Assembly (NCBI GenBank): GCA_032622095.1
Contig: CP136062.1
Coordinates: forward strand, 130,651,282 to 130,715,281
Source of the DNA: Siphonodentalium dalli
Lineage: Eukaryota; Mollusca; Scaphopoda; Gadilida; Siphonodentaliidae
Direction: 5' to 3'
DNA length: 64,000 nucleotides
Under the pieces are notes generated by a model. It saw only the letters and a list, made by a program, of their open reading frames with translations, was not told where the DNA came from and ran no database searches. Shown here piece after piece: positions 35,967-47,255 of this stretch. Made by a program: the position numbers and the translations under genes. Within the stretch, counting starts at the first letter, position 1. The number at the start of each line of letters is the position of its first letter.

Positions 35967-36181
35967 TTTAATGGGGGACTGTACACTAAATCCGACTCGA
36001 GTCATATTTATAATCTCAATTTCATTATAACCACCATGTTGATTGCATCGTTCATTGAGCACATGAGTGTATTTTGCACTAATTCGTGACTCAAATTCAT
36101 TCATTTGTTGCATATAGTATGTTGATTACAATATGAGATTGTCCCATAAATGGACGTATTTAGTGTACAGTATCCATTTAA
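35967..36181. mobile_element. Small TTTAA-flanked MITE, 205 bp
   Basis: The element 35972-36176 has inverted ends TGGGGGACTGTACACTAAAT (left) and ATTTAGTGTACAGTATCCA (right), with TTTAA at 35967-35971 and 36177-36181. The target site contains TTAA, as for the two larger TTAA elements, but the ends are unrelated in sequence. Confidence 0.65.
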
Positions 36182-36442
36182 GTGCCCCTATATATTAAAA
36201 CTCACATTATATTCGCAGAAGGTTGAGCTTATGGCCATGTGAAAGAATAGCCGTTGTCATATCACCCCCTCCCTTCAACCTCCCACTGGAAACAATTGGG
36301 AAGTATTTCACCGGCAACTTTTCATATTTCCTTCCCAGACGAAGTCGACATGTAGACACTATATTGTTTTTCCGTTCACCTGAGTAGACCAATTGATGCG
36401 AAATCGTCGGTCAACAAACCCACACAAAAGGAACTCGTGACC

Positions 36443-36622
36443 ATGAACGTTCAGTCTCAAAGACACACACCGGAAGTGGATGAGACATTGACGTCATCTA
36501 GAGGTTACAACCTGGTGTCTTTGGTCTATTCGATTAGCATGATTGTTACGTTATTATCGTTTCCATTCACGATCTATTTCCGGTGGGATTTCTGTGGTGG
36601 GAATAAAGATCCTTGCACAGGT
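36443..36622 (+). CDS. Putative first exon of an unrecognised membrane protein
   Basis: A frame starting at ATG 36443 (context GTGACCATG, with A at -3) encodes a polar N-terminal segment of about 25 residues, then one long hydrophobic segment YNLVSLVYSISMIVTLLSFP followed by FTIYFRWDFCGG, with two cysteines near the end. At 36622-36623 the sequence ACAGGTAATG is a good splice donor (CAG/GTAATG). Reading on past it gives 23 more codons to a stop, as expected for read-through into an intron. The layout suggests a type II or signal-anchor protein with a short cytoplasmic N-terminus. I do not recognise the family; a loose likeness to the membrane hairpin of stomatins is not enough to name it. No downstream exon was identified. 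It could also be a chance frame. Confidence 0.35.
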
Positions 36623-37132
36623 AATGAAATTATGTCAACAAACGACGAACCAAATAACAAATTATGTGGAGCGAGACATATTGTGTGGTAGAATTACTTC
36701 AGAATTCCCCGACTAGCTGTCCTGAGATAATTAGTCCAGATATGGCACTGAATAATTTGGTTGAATTTGGTATTCTAAATAATGCTATACATAGATAATT
36801 GCAACTTTGAGAAAACTAGATATATAGTGCAATTATTTTATTCTTGAAGCTTCCGTGCATGCATATAATTAGGAACATTTGAATCATTAAGAAACATTTC
36901 AATCATATAATATACAACATGCACGGGCACCGACAGCCACCTTCCAATGGACATATCCGTAGGTACCGCCCCAATTTCAATTTTTTATAGCCAATGAACC
37001 GATAGCTTAAACCCGGAAGCGACATGTGCCTGCCTAGTGATATGAAATACACCACAAGCGATTCCTTAACTACCATTGTAAGCCATAGGGAATTTACGAA
37101 CACGAGAGCAAAATGAGTGTTAAAAAGCTAAA
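36623..37132. other. No recognised feature
   Basis: Unique sequence. The 66-codon minus frame (36903-37103) has no motif I recognise. Confidence 0.4.
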
Positions 37133-37280
37133 ATGGCGTTGAAATGTACATGGGGAACATGTCCGGTTGACGAACGATATTTATACACATGTTTAGTTCG
37201 GTTTCCTAAATAAAAAAGTAACCAAGACATCTGTTTACGCTGGATTAAACAATGCCAACGACCACGCTCGGATCCTAATG
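37133..37280 (+). pseudogene. THAP-type zinc finger exon with an in-frame stop
   Basis: The frame from ATG 37133 reads MALKCTWGTCPVDERY, then RFPK, a stop (TAA 37211-37213), then ICLRWIKQCQRP and SDPN. This follows the N-terminal half of THAP domains, DNA-binding C2CH fingers: the first Cys pair (C-x4-C), the F/RFPK block, the conserved RW..C and the RP. In mollusc and cnidarian THAP-like genes the first exon often ends close to this point, and here a possible donor (AATG/GTATTT) follows. The second Cys-x2-His pair would lie in the next exon, not found here. The stop lies where related proteins have a short polar linker and is one transition from a Gln codon. So it is either a pseudogene, a recent null allele or a sequencing error. 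Transposon-derived THAP copies also exist. Confidence 0.7.
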
Positions 37281-38333
37281 GTATTTAAATTCCAATATTA
37301 ATATAACAGATTTCAAACTAAAACGTGGAAATAGTAGTCCCGATCGATGATGCGTTATGAATATTAAATGTGCCGCGAGTATGTGTTTTATGTGAAGTAT
37401 ACACATGTGTTGCTGTTATAACATCGTGGTAATATTGAGTTCAAATGTAAGCTATTCACACTAACCTGTAGGATCTCCTGCGAACGTTTTACTGAATCCA
37501 TTTGAGAATCTAAAGCTTCCTCCATATTAATGCGACAATGGACGTGTAAATGAGAATCAACAGATGTTTTCCAAGAGAATTACACGAAATTTCACACATT
37601 GCACGTGCTTCGCTGTGTATACATGCAACCTTCACCGAACGAGTTCACTTTGTGCCATTGTTGCCTCATGGCAACATGTAACTGACTCCATGATAGTCGG
37701 CGTTTTCTTTAATGTACTTTAGTGACGGCAAAATAGGATGTGGAATTTTAAATGACCATTATTTGATAATCCTTTGCATCCGGTCTGATGTCACCGGGGC
37801 TCATTCAGGACGCTCGTGGTATGGTAAACTGATATCGTTATATTTATTTCGACCAAAGAGGTACACCTCCGTTTGGTTTATTTCATCAATGTGTGAACTA
37901 TTAGCATAGCTTCGATATTATATTTGCTATTTGATATTGAAGTTTTATAATGGCTTCATTTACACAGTTTGATTCAACGTAAACATCGATCTTTGTTGGT
38001 TATCGGAAATGGCCTAACAATCACACCTGTTTTTTTGTTTAAAAACTGGTTCTATTTTTGTTTATATCTAACGACAGTCACTTTTACAAGATGCATATAT
38101 ACACACATAGGTATCTTGAAAATCGTGAAATTCAGAAAGAAGCTATATTATCGTGTTACATCTACATGGCGTTTAACAACACAGTCCGTTCTCATCGGAA
38201 GCCATTTTAGCACTGAAGAGATGGCGAAATGGAGATGGCTTGTGGTGCGTAGTAACAGTAGCCATGCAGTCTACAGGTGGGCGGGACGTACGGATAGGTC
38301 CATTATATGCCACATTATGTGGGTGAAATAACA
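37281..38333. other. No recognised gene
   Basis: The longest frame, 37969-38331 (120 codons), is basic and aromatic with no motif. I regard it as probably chance. Confidence 0.4.
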
Positions 38334-38334
38334 T

Positions 38335-38487
38335 CTCCCCTATAGAATATCGCACAGCAAATGTGTGGTGTGAAAACGGGAAGCCGGCATCCGTGAGTCA
38401 AAACTTCCAAGCCGTATCGGCTGCCAAGAAAGATGATCTGGATAAGATTGGTGTTGTTTGCCGAGTAAGAGCCGGATGTAGGAAATG
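38335..38487 (+). other. Short protein-like open frame with GTAAGA donor, exon candidate
   Basis: In frame 2, about 50 codons read NVWCENGKPASVSQ, then AAKKDDLDKIGVVCRVRAG and a stop. The internal CGAGTAAGAG could be a donor. Composition looks like protein rather than AT-noise, but no family is recognised and no acceptor is clear. Confidence 0.25.
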
Positions 38488-39925
38488 AGGCACCCTAACT
38501 GCACCATATATGGCATATATGACCTCGATTATAATACTGAGCGCTGATTGACTGTTTCTACTATGGCAGTCATGGAAAGGTCAGGTCGTAATGAATATTA
38601 AAATGAGGAGCTGCGTGAATGGCAAACAAAAAATGAAAAATAATCAGAATTATCGACAGATTTCGCCTCTATAACAAAATGTTACTGTCGATGTGTTGAT
38701 TTGTATGAGTAAATAAATTATTAGCCGACACGACCGATTTTTAATTATAGTAAGCTGCATGGGGTTTATTTTAGAGGAACATATCGTCCATTTTTCTCTG
38801 AGCCGGATAAATCCGAAAATTTACGCTCCCCGGAGACAATATTCGGTGGTAAAAAAAATTATCAAATGCTATGGATATAAATTGTTCTGATGGGAGCTTA
38901 TGGTATTGACTGAAAGATGAATCCTTCGCCGACACATCCGTGTCTATATCGATAGCATTACTCAGGTAAATGGGCTAAATTTGTCCGATTCCCGAGCGAT
39001 GGTAAAACGGGAATATTACGACAGTTCCCCTTGTCTCTATGATACTACCATTAACGTGAAGCAGGCGCGTATATAGAAGCGGCGTATATGGGCAGCGCAA
39101 AAGGGGGCGGGCAGCGCAGCGCGTTACAGGCCCCTGAGGCGTTATTTCGCTAAAATCCCGATTCAGATACAGATTGGTCCCCGTACGACTTGGTTCGGCA
39201 AAAGAACAGACCAGAAATTGGCAGAATACGTAAACGAACAGACCGTAATCTCAATCTCGTGGTAATCCGAATCTGGATTCGGATTCCGATTACGGACTCA
39301 AATGTTCGTAATGTAAACAAACCGAGATTTCGCCACCTCGGAGTTTAAAAACACAATAAAACATAAGAATCCGTCTCTTGTGTGCAAATTATTGCAGAAT
39401 ATAAACGATCTATATCAAAGAATTTTAAATGCGGAGACAAATTTGTTTTATTGAATGTAAACTGGGAGAATATTACTGAAATTAGCCAAATAATAACGCT
39501 ATTGATAGTAACGCTGGGGGAGCACTTCGGTTGATGGCGAAGCAAATCATTGTTGATTGTCACTTTCATATTGTCCATTTCATAATTCCATCCATAAAAT
39601 ACCTCCCGAACGCATGTCGATTTCGAATTCGGCGGATACGTCACCATTGACCGAATTCATATGAACCTGCATGGATATGTCTTCTGCTGTGTTCGTTGTT
39701 ATAATGTTTCTTCTTATTCAAGAATTAGTAGGATTATATGATATCGATGGATTATCAGATACACGTATGTACTATCATCTAGTCGTATAGCAATTTCATG
39801 TTTAAATGTTTAAAATGTTTTGTTTCGTTAAATGCAGTCGTTTTGCACAATAGTCTCTGTATAGACAACAGACACATGTTCTAGGGACGTGGCTAGAAGT
39901 TTCCTCAAATTTCCGGCCAACTGCA
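38488..39925. other. No gene; GC-rich patch at 39060-39330
   Basis: The patch 39060-39330 holds GGCGGGCAGCGCAGCGCGTT and several GATTCGGATTCCGATTACGG words. A related GTAATCGGCTTCGGATTC occurs near 40952. The minus frame 39345-39647 (100 codons) has no motif. Confidence 0.45.
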
Positions 39926-39945
39926 CCCCCCCCCCCCCCCCCCCC
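39926..39945 (+). repeat. C20 homopolymer
   Basis: Twenty C in a row, the longest of the homopolymer tracts in the window. Confidence 0.95.
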
Positions 39946-40484
39946 ATTGAACCAAACATCAATCTCACAGGTTCGCAGAATTCAATTTGCTCCCCTTGGA
40001 AATATCCAACCTGACAAACACTAAGATTGGAAAATTACCAACTTTTCCGGGTTGAAAAAAATCAAACAATGAGAACAATGCCAACCTATATATGGTGTCA
40101 AATTAATGTCCAACTAATGTTGTGTCATGCATGAAATTTCCGACTGCTGGAATGTACCAAAGTTTAGTTTGGATATATTTATTTCAAATATATGTCAAAT
40201 TTAGATAACACATGATATATAACACATACATTTGTTTATACATACAAAGGAATTGGGGGACAAGTGCTGACTCACTTAAGGGTACCCCCTCTCCCATATG
40301 TTATTGCACTGAAAAAATAAATAATTAGTAATGGCAAAGCAACATGACTAACAAAACAAGTTGAACATATATACAGATCACTGGACACAGTCCGACACAC
40401 CCTCTCCCGAGTTAGTCATAAGTTTGTATATGTATTTATTTAAAATCGGGTTTGTTTGTTGCGTTTGCTGGCTTGTCCGTATCA

Positions 40485-40889
40485 TTATTTGGAACAGTTA
40501 GTCAAATAATCCTGATTTTCCTCACGTATGAATGACTGCACAGCTAAGCAAATTGTACCAAAGTTCGGGGTGGGGGTCGAGACACACAACCAACCCCTGT
40601 CGTCACGTCCCTGTTCAACTGACAAGTTTCGTGTGTTCTTCACAACATCTTCGGAATTTGATTCAGGAGGCCTAGAGCTATCACGTTTAGATATGCTTGC
40701 CCTCATCAATAAACACATTTTAACTTGAAAAAAAGATGCGATTAAGTCGGATTGGCAGCAAATTATGTGCCGTGTATATACACATAGAAGAAAAGCATGA
40801 CTTTCACAACAAACATGAACTTTATAAATATAAGATACAAATGATACTTGTGTCAAATACATGAGCCATGTTTGACGCTGGGAGAACAT
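40485..40889 (-). other. 134-codon frame of unknown identity
   Basis: The C-terminal part is polar and protein-like (ISKRDSSRPPESNSEDVVKN, EQGRDDRGWLCVSTPTPNF). On the minus strand it is preceded by a T-rich tract ending CAAG near 40730 that could be a splice acceptor. The N-terminal part looks like AT-rich noise. I recognise no family; an internal exon or a chance frame are both possible. The plus frame 40528-40728 is its shadow. Confidence 0.3.
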
Positions 40890-40899
40890 TTAACATAGT

Positions 40900-43170
40900 T
40901 TCGGAGACCACGTGGATTTCAAAATCTGACCTAGAATCGGGAATTAGCCCCGCCCCCGTAATCGGCTTCGGATTCTGTGGCTGAACGATTTAAAAACTTC
41001 TGTTCACAATGTGAATTAAAAGGTGACGGAGGCGTCGGATAGCTTCAAAATTTAGTAAAACATATCGCTCCCCGAGAATACTCAGTCTTGATGGCACTGT
41101 GTACAACAATCGGTTTGTATCCTATATCCGCAAATGTATGTGACCTGACGCTCGAGAGACGCTCAGTGCATAAGCGTTTAAATTTGTTGTTTATGTCAAT
41201 TTAGCTCGGCTAGCTGCTTTGAAGACAGTGATGAGGCGGATGAAATTCGCCATTATGCACTGCCTGTTCTGATTTTCTTTGGACATCATTTGTGCCAACC
41301 AGAAATATGGTGTGACTATGTGGATTGAGTGTCTTTGGCTTCCATTACACATAGCAGGTCAGCGATCCGATTTTTCGTGTAGCCTTGTATAGGGCCAAAC
41401 TACGAGATCGCCCACGTTGGTGGAATATTTGGCGATGCTGACAGACCGCAACACTACCAAACGCCTACGTTTCCCTGAAACCAAAATATTGTGCTTAATA
41501 AAAGTTATGGGATAAATGGAAATGTTCCCACCCGAGGGCTTGAGTGTTACCTTTTATGTGTTACATAACTGCCAGTTTAACTGTAATATTATAATGCAAA
41601 TATGTTTCATGTGCGTCACTTGATCAGTCTTCATTTATTTGAATTAGCTACGAGGTTACATCAGAATAATACGTCCATGGTGCGCCACCCGGCGTAAAGA
41701 ATACGTTGAATATAAAACTGGAACTTGTCCTGCCAGTTTTAAGAGATGGCGCAAAAATGATGGCAATTTTATGTGACTCAATGCGACTAATCGTCACATG
41801 AAGACTGGGTCGGACGATTTCTCCGAAACAATTTTAGCCATGTTCTTGTAGGCAGTTGCCGAACACAGGCGACACTGGGGTCAAGATGAGAGCAACGTTA
41901 ATACTTGTTGACCGTGCTGCATTGTTTTAAACCACTTGATGACTACTAAGATCACGTCACCCTCATAAAAAGTGTCAACCCGAGTTAACTGCCTGTGTGA
42001 ATCAAAATGTTCATGTGATAGTGGTGCTAAATTAAATTTTCGCAACAGAAGAAGGCAATCAATATTAAGGACCAGAATGACACAACATTTGAATTATTGC
42101 GGCGAATGAATTTGTACATTTGTAACAGTAATGCTGGAGTGGTTGGTAAGGCCTGGCGTGGGAGCTGACTTTAGATCAGAGACAAGCCACGCAAAAACTA
42201 TAAGGTCAGTTAATGTGCCTCAAAGGCTGGTGTGTCATTATCCAAGAGTGTGGAGAACGCAAACGCCACTCAAATAACATGTTATGGCCTGAACAGATTT
42301 TATAATTAACGATATTAAAATTGTACAAATAGGGTCAAACATTATGCTGAAGCTGGCCGGTCTGTCAATTCAAAATAGGAACAAATATAGAAGGTAAAAT
42401 TTCCACTGAACAGCCGGATTCGTATATGTTCTTAAGGCAAAGGCATGTGCAGTTGATTGTCGAGTATCGTTCTTCAACTGCAATAACTGTTGAAAGGGAA
42501 ATACTACCCGTAGCTAATAAAAGAAAAATACTCAAATGGAACATGATATGCTTGCATTTTGAGAACTACATTTGCCATGCGAAATTGTACACGGGATTGG
42601 GAATCTGATTAAAATCAGATATACGGTTTTCTCCCACCCCTACACATTTTAGCACAGGCAGCCCGTGTGAGACAGCTGGGTGAGATTTCCCTGTCTCACC
42701 CAACATGTGACCAGCTGTCTCACCCTACCCACGTGACTGATTTACCTATTTAATTAAGTGCCGGAACTAATTTAACAATCCGTCATCATGTGTTGTGTCA
42801 ACGAAAACAATGGCGACAACCAGTTACGCTTCACGTTTCAAATAAATAAATACGGACGAATTCGTCGACGCTAATACAAATGGAGATAAGCCTCAAATGT
42901 TAATCACGAAGAATCTTCAACATAACCTCACTTGCAGACGCATAGTTAGACAACATGCAATATAAACGACTAATTGTGCGAACACATTCCATCAAACAGC
43001 GAAACTGGTATTACTTGCACATTTCGCAATTCGTAAACAATAGCCGCTTCACAAATGACGAACGAAATAGTTCCACATTCGAACAGTTGTCATCGTTGCA
43101 ATAAATCGTCAAAAGCGTCTAACTAACATTTGTCTGTCATATATATACACATGTTTCCTTTTCTAATGGT
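40900..43170. other. No recognised gene
   Basis: Composition is closer to 40 percent GC than the surroundings between 41.1 and 42.3 kb, which could reflect an old coding relic, but no frame stays open and I recognise no family. At 42665-42725 a small hairpin pairs GTGAGACAGCTGG with CCAGCTGTCTCAC. Confidence 0.4.
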
Positions 43171-43176
43171 ACCGAT

Positions 43177-43491
43177 ATGGAATTTCCCATGACAAACACG
43201 GTTAGTCTGGTTGTATATACTTCATATCAATACGCGCGTTTCTTGGAATCGATGCAGGCGCAACGATGTGACGTATTCATGTCGATTTCACAAGACCATG
43301 TCGATTTCACTCTACGTATTAACCCTGCGCGCACGGATGGCGCGCTTTATATACCGAAATCATCCCAGATAGTCACGAATATACCATCAGATTTCTCCCC
43401 AGATATACCGTTACGAAGCTACTGGAATGTGCCTCAAGATTGGTATAAAACAAAAGATCGGAATGAGGTTCTTGGGTTGGGAGAAAAATGA
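43177..43491 (+). other. 104-codon frame of unknown identity
   Basis: The frame runs from ATG 43177 to the very edge of a foldback element. It contains CDVFMSISQDHVDFTLRINP and a Pro/Ser-rich part. It is long for this AT content and has no runs of low complexity. I recognise no family, and its last codons and stop come from the flanking element region. Low confidence as a gene. Confidence 0.3.
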
Positions 43492-43639
43492 TCCATCATG
43501 ACCTGGGATGTGGGCATGGAAAAATCTCACCATCGGGGCCAGATATTTGGTCCGGACAGTCGGCAAGCCTCGTGTCCGGCCCAAATATCTGGCCCCTCGG
43601 GTGAGATTTTTCCATCCCGTACCCCAGGTCATGATGGAT
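43491..43639. mobile_element. Foldback MITE, 149 bp
   Basis: Arms of about 68 bp: ATCCATCATGACCTGGG, AAAAATCTCACC, GGGGCCAGATATTTGG and GTCCGGAC on the left, and their complements on the right, with a loop of under 15 bp. No clear target duplication. Confidence 0.85.
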
Positions 43640-43834
43640 AATATTAATCTACACCTGGTAATTAATACTAGCCCTTAAATTAAAAATCACCAAAGCCACA
43701 TACCAGTTTTCTAGTAGCGGCTTATTGCATGTTAACACCTACATATAGAAGCAGGCAGTTAATCTGATAACATACCAGATATGTAGGAGTAATTTTGGGA
43801 CGGCGCAGACCCTGTCACGTCAGTGTTGCTGAAT
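43640..43834. other. Unique spacer
   Basis: No coding or repeat signal. Confidence 0.4.
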
Positions 43835-44990
43835 TGGTCATTGTCACATGGTAGCATGCAAAAAGACACACAGGATCTCCCAAGCGTGCAAAAAGACACA
43901 AATGGTATCTCAAACATGCAAAAGGCACACAGGATCTCCCACGTGTGCGACAAGTCACCCATCATCTCAAAGTCTCGTTCGTCTGCGACAGTCAAACTCA
44001 ACGCGGGTGGAACACACATGCAAATTCCAGTGAAATTTCACTCGAAAATCATAATACAAATAATTATTGTCATAATAATTAACATACGAATAATTTTAAA
44101 TCGATGTTTTAGGCACATCTGGGAGATCCTGTGTGTCTTTTTGCACGTTTATGAGATCATGTGTGTCTTTTTTCACGTTTATGAGATCATGTGTGTCTTT
44201 TTGCACGTTTATGAGATCATGTGTGTCTTTTTGCACGTTTATGGGATAATATGTGTCTTTTTGCATGTTTAGGACATCCTGTGTGTCTTTTTGCACTTTT
44301 ATGACATTATGTGTGTGTCTTTTTGCACGTTTATGAGATTATGTGTGTCTTTTTGCACGTTTGTGAGATCATGTGTGTCTTTTTGCACGTTTATGAGATC
44401 ATGTGTGTCTTTTTGCATGTTTGGGACATCCTGTGTGTCTTTTTGCACTTTTATGAGATTATGTGTGTCTTTTTGCACGTTTATGAGATCCTGAGTGTCT
44501 TTTTGCACGTTTATGAGATCATATGTGTCTTTTTTCACGTTTATGAGTTCATGGGTGTCTTTTTGCACGTTTGTGAGATCATGTGTGTGTTTCTGCATGT
44601 TGGGACATCCTGTGTGTCTTTTTGCACTTTTATGACATTATGTGTGTCTTTTTGCACGTTTGTGAGATCATGTGTGTCTTTTTGCACGTTTATGAGATTA
44701 TGTGTGTCTTTTTGCATGTTTGGCAGATCATGTGTGTCTTTTTGCACGTGTATGAGATCATGTGTGTCTTTTTTCAAGTTTATGAGATCATGTGTGTCTT
44801 TTTTCACGTTTATGAGATCATGTGTGTCTTTTTGCACGTTTATGATATCATGTGTGTCTTTTTGCACGTTTATGAGATCCCGTGTGTCTTTTTGCATATG
44901 TGGGACATCCTGTGTTTCTTTTTGTACGTTTATGAGATCATGTATGTCTTTTTGCACGAAATCATGCGACAATGACCTATTCAGCGTCAG
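43835..44990 (+). repeat. 30-bp minisatellite inside an inverted-repeat frame
   Basis: About 28 units of 30 bp (GAGATCATGTGTGTCTTTTT plus GCACGTTTAT) fill 44110-44955, all in one orientation. A few inverted units (GCAAAAAGACACACAGGATC) lie at 43855-43945. The outer flanks are inverted copies of each other: GGTCATTGTCACATGGTAGC near 43835 and GACAATGACCTATTCAGCG near 44970. As 30 is a multiple of three, frames stay open through the array on both strands: 319 codons on plus (44311-45270) with decapeptides like MRSCVSFCTF, and frames on minus with KDTHDLINVQ. These are most simply by-products of the unit length. Confidence 0.9.
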
Positions 44991-45920
44991 TGTTGGTGCC
45001 AGAAATTTATTCATGACATCGCGGTTGTTGGAATTCCAACTTACGAGAATATTTTTAGATCAGGGACAAACAGTTGGTATCTTCCTACAATGGTCAATAG
45101 CGGCACCTGAAGTTGAGGGATTCACTTCAATGGGAAAGCGTGTCGGACAAAAAAGGGAAAAAATTGCAATCAAATTGGAGGATTTTCGACAATTAGAAAC
45201 TTCATCTGACTCTGAGTCTGCCGTTGGATTTGATAACAACCGAGAAAGAGACAGCATCTTCAATGCATAAGATTTAGGTAAACTGTTCGACGGAGAAATT
45301 ACACAGCAATCACATAATGTGTATATTGGTACTAGCATTGATAACCACATAACTAACGATTCCAACTTTCAACATAATATGAACCAAGACCGCGGTATTG
45401 ACAGTGGGGAAAGTTGAATAATATATATAAATGTCAAAAATGAAGTGCATCTACCTCCGGAACTGAATGTAATTATGGGATTGGACTCACAATGTATCGA
45501 GCTGACCAATACAACGCATTGTGAGACGAGGGCAACGCTTAATAACATCTATGAACAGCTTTGCAAAGTTGGAGTATAGTTGAGCAAAATCAAGTGAATC
45601 GATTACATGTGCCACCAACAGAAAAAGAATGTATTATTTCAGCGGGAAAAAATTACGATGTCTGCCTAGAAAACGGGTTTCTCAAAGTAGAAAAAGAAGC
45701 ATGTATAAAACATTGAAAAGATAACTACAAATACAGCATACAGAAATCAATTACATGGTTATATAAAAGAGCGAATGAACAAATTAGAAATGAAAAGTCG
45801 ACGACGGTTGGAGGAAATGGAGAATCTGGACTTATTATGTGAGAGTTACATGAATCAAATAAGAGAGCCGAAGGACATTACTGTTAGAATCTGCCACATT
45901 ACGGTTCAATTATCTTATTA
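44970..45920 (+). pseudogene. Decayed coding region of unknown family downstream of the minisatellite
   Basis: Continuing the frame of the minisatellite, 44970-45580 has only two further internal stops before the third (TAA 45268, TGA near 45416, TAG near 45578) in about 200 codons, although AT-rich DNA here should give a stop every 15-20 codons. It reads as ordinary protein: DQGQTVGIFLQW, IKLEDFRQLETSSDSES, LPPELNVIMGLDSQCIEL, TLNNIYEQLCKVGV. After a shift of frame it goes on with VPPTEKECIISAGKNYDV, then in another frame with RRRLEEMENLDLLCESYMNQ. I do not recognise the family. It looks like a gene of 300 or more codons broken by stops and at least two frameshifts. Whether the minisatellite arose inside it or was inserted into it is open. 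Confidence 0.5.
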
Positions 45921-46529
45921 CTGTATTGCCTAACCAAACTTATACAAATTCAGGTACCGGTATCTGTAATAAAACTTACTTATATATGATACCATCTTCA
46001 CCTCTGGAAATAATGGAGACATTATCCCCAAATGAATTCTTGCCTACTGCTGTTGACATTTTGGTGACGGGTAGCTCTAAATTGAAGCAACTTGATGTCA
46101 GCAAGCTCTCTAATGATAAAGATTTTCAGGTGTGAAAAAATAACAACATAATTTTAACATTACTGATATTCGACCGACAGTCTCTGGTAAGGCCAGATAA
46201 TCTCCCCCAAATTACTTGTGATTCGTGTGATGTTGAACGATATCAAAGTTAAACGATAAAAAAAATTCACTGAGGAGATTTCAGTGTTCTTATTGGAATT
46301 AGGGAACATTGGCCATCAACTAAGTTAATTATATCAACCAGCTGTGTTTTCGGACAAACATTCCATTGGAGATGTCGAATATCTCACTCGAATGGATGTG
46401 CTCAGGCATGCAAGATGTGTATATCATTAAAAACTTGTATTGACTTGTATGTGACACGCGACACCCTAACATTGAAGGGACAAAACTGAAATCCAAGGAA
46501 TTGTAATAACGAGGATATTCAGAGTGATT
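45921..46529. other. No recognised gene
   Basis: A 69-codon plus frame (45926-46135) may be a further relic of the decayed gene upstream. The 96-codon minus frame (46329-46619) runs into the tandem repeat. Nothing else. Confidence 0.35.
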
Positions 46530-46689
46530 GATAATCAGAGCACCACTCGACAACATACTGGACCACATCAACAAAACCTCTCGATAATCAGAGCACCACT
46601 CGACAACATACTGGACCACATCAACAAAACCTCTCGATAATCAGAGCACCACTCGACAACATACTGGACCACATCAACAAAACCTCTCG
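46530..46689 (+). repeat. 53-bp tandem repeat, three identical units
   Basis: Units start GATAATCAGAGCACCACTCG at 46530, 46583 and 46636, and are identical by eye. Confidence 0.95.
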
Positions 46690-46978
46690 AAAAATAATAA
46701 AAATCGAGAAATAATTAATAGAAGACCTCATTATTCTGGAAATAGTTTTGTCCACGATGGACATCTTCCAGTAATTTTTGTTAGGCTGAGAAAAAGTTCA
46801 AAACGTGTTAAAACCTTCTCTTTTGAAAGTCGTTATCCTTATTTCTGAATGGCCATAAAACCCTACTGTTTGTGTACTCATTTGTCGATCTAATTGTTTC
46901 AAATCTAGCCAAATCAGCCTAATTGCTATATAGAGTCACCCGCGGCGTGGTCGTGTGGGTATATAATACGTTAGTCAT
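46690..46978. other. Unique spacer
   Basis: No coding or repeat signal. Confidence 0.4.
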
Positions 46979-47255
46979 ATGGTCCAATAATCCGAGGGTT
47001 CAATAGTCCGAGGGTTCAATAGTTAGAGTTCAATAGTCCGATAGTTCGATAATCCTCCACACACCTATATATATATATAGGCCCATATGTGCAATTATTT
47101 GTTGTCTGTTAAAAACCAAAAACCCACTGCCCCTTGGACTATCGAACCCTCGTACTATTGAACCATCGGTATGTGCCGCTTTAATCTAACCCTCGGACTA
47201 CAACTGAACCCTGTGTGTGTGCCGCTTCAGACTAACCTTCGGACTATCGACTAAT
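46979..47255. mobile_element. Short element with inverted arrays of a 16-bp unit (TCCGAGGGTTCAATAG)
   Basis: On the left (46981-47054) three to four units of TCCGAGGGTTCAATAG or close forms run forward. On the right (47132-47250) inverted forms (ACTATTGAACC, ACCCTCGGACTA, AACCTTCGGACTATCGA) occur, with a nested direct repeat GTGCCGCTT...CTAACC. The unit resembles the TCCGAAGGTCCGCTAT unit of the 52.3-53.1 kb element. Confidence 0.65.

Noticed and set aside
36443-36622. Stomatin gene exon
   Set aside because: Only the hydrophobic turn resembles stomatin; the conserved EYERAV region does not follow.
41380-42300. Retrotransposon integrase relic on the minus strand
   Set aside because: One VGDLVV-like stretch (near 41390-41430) was seen but no neighbouring integrase or RT motif supports it.
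43823-45014. Long open frames on both strands through the 30-bp minisatellite as genuine repeat proteins
   Set aside because: The unit length is a multiple of three and free of stops in several frames, so open frames on both strands follow automatically. Only the non-repetitive downstream part looks coding.
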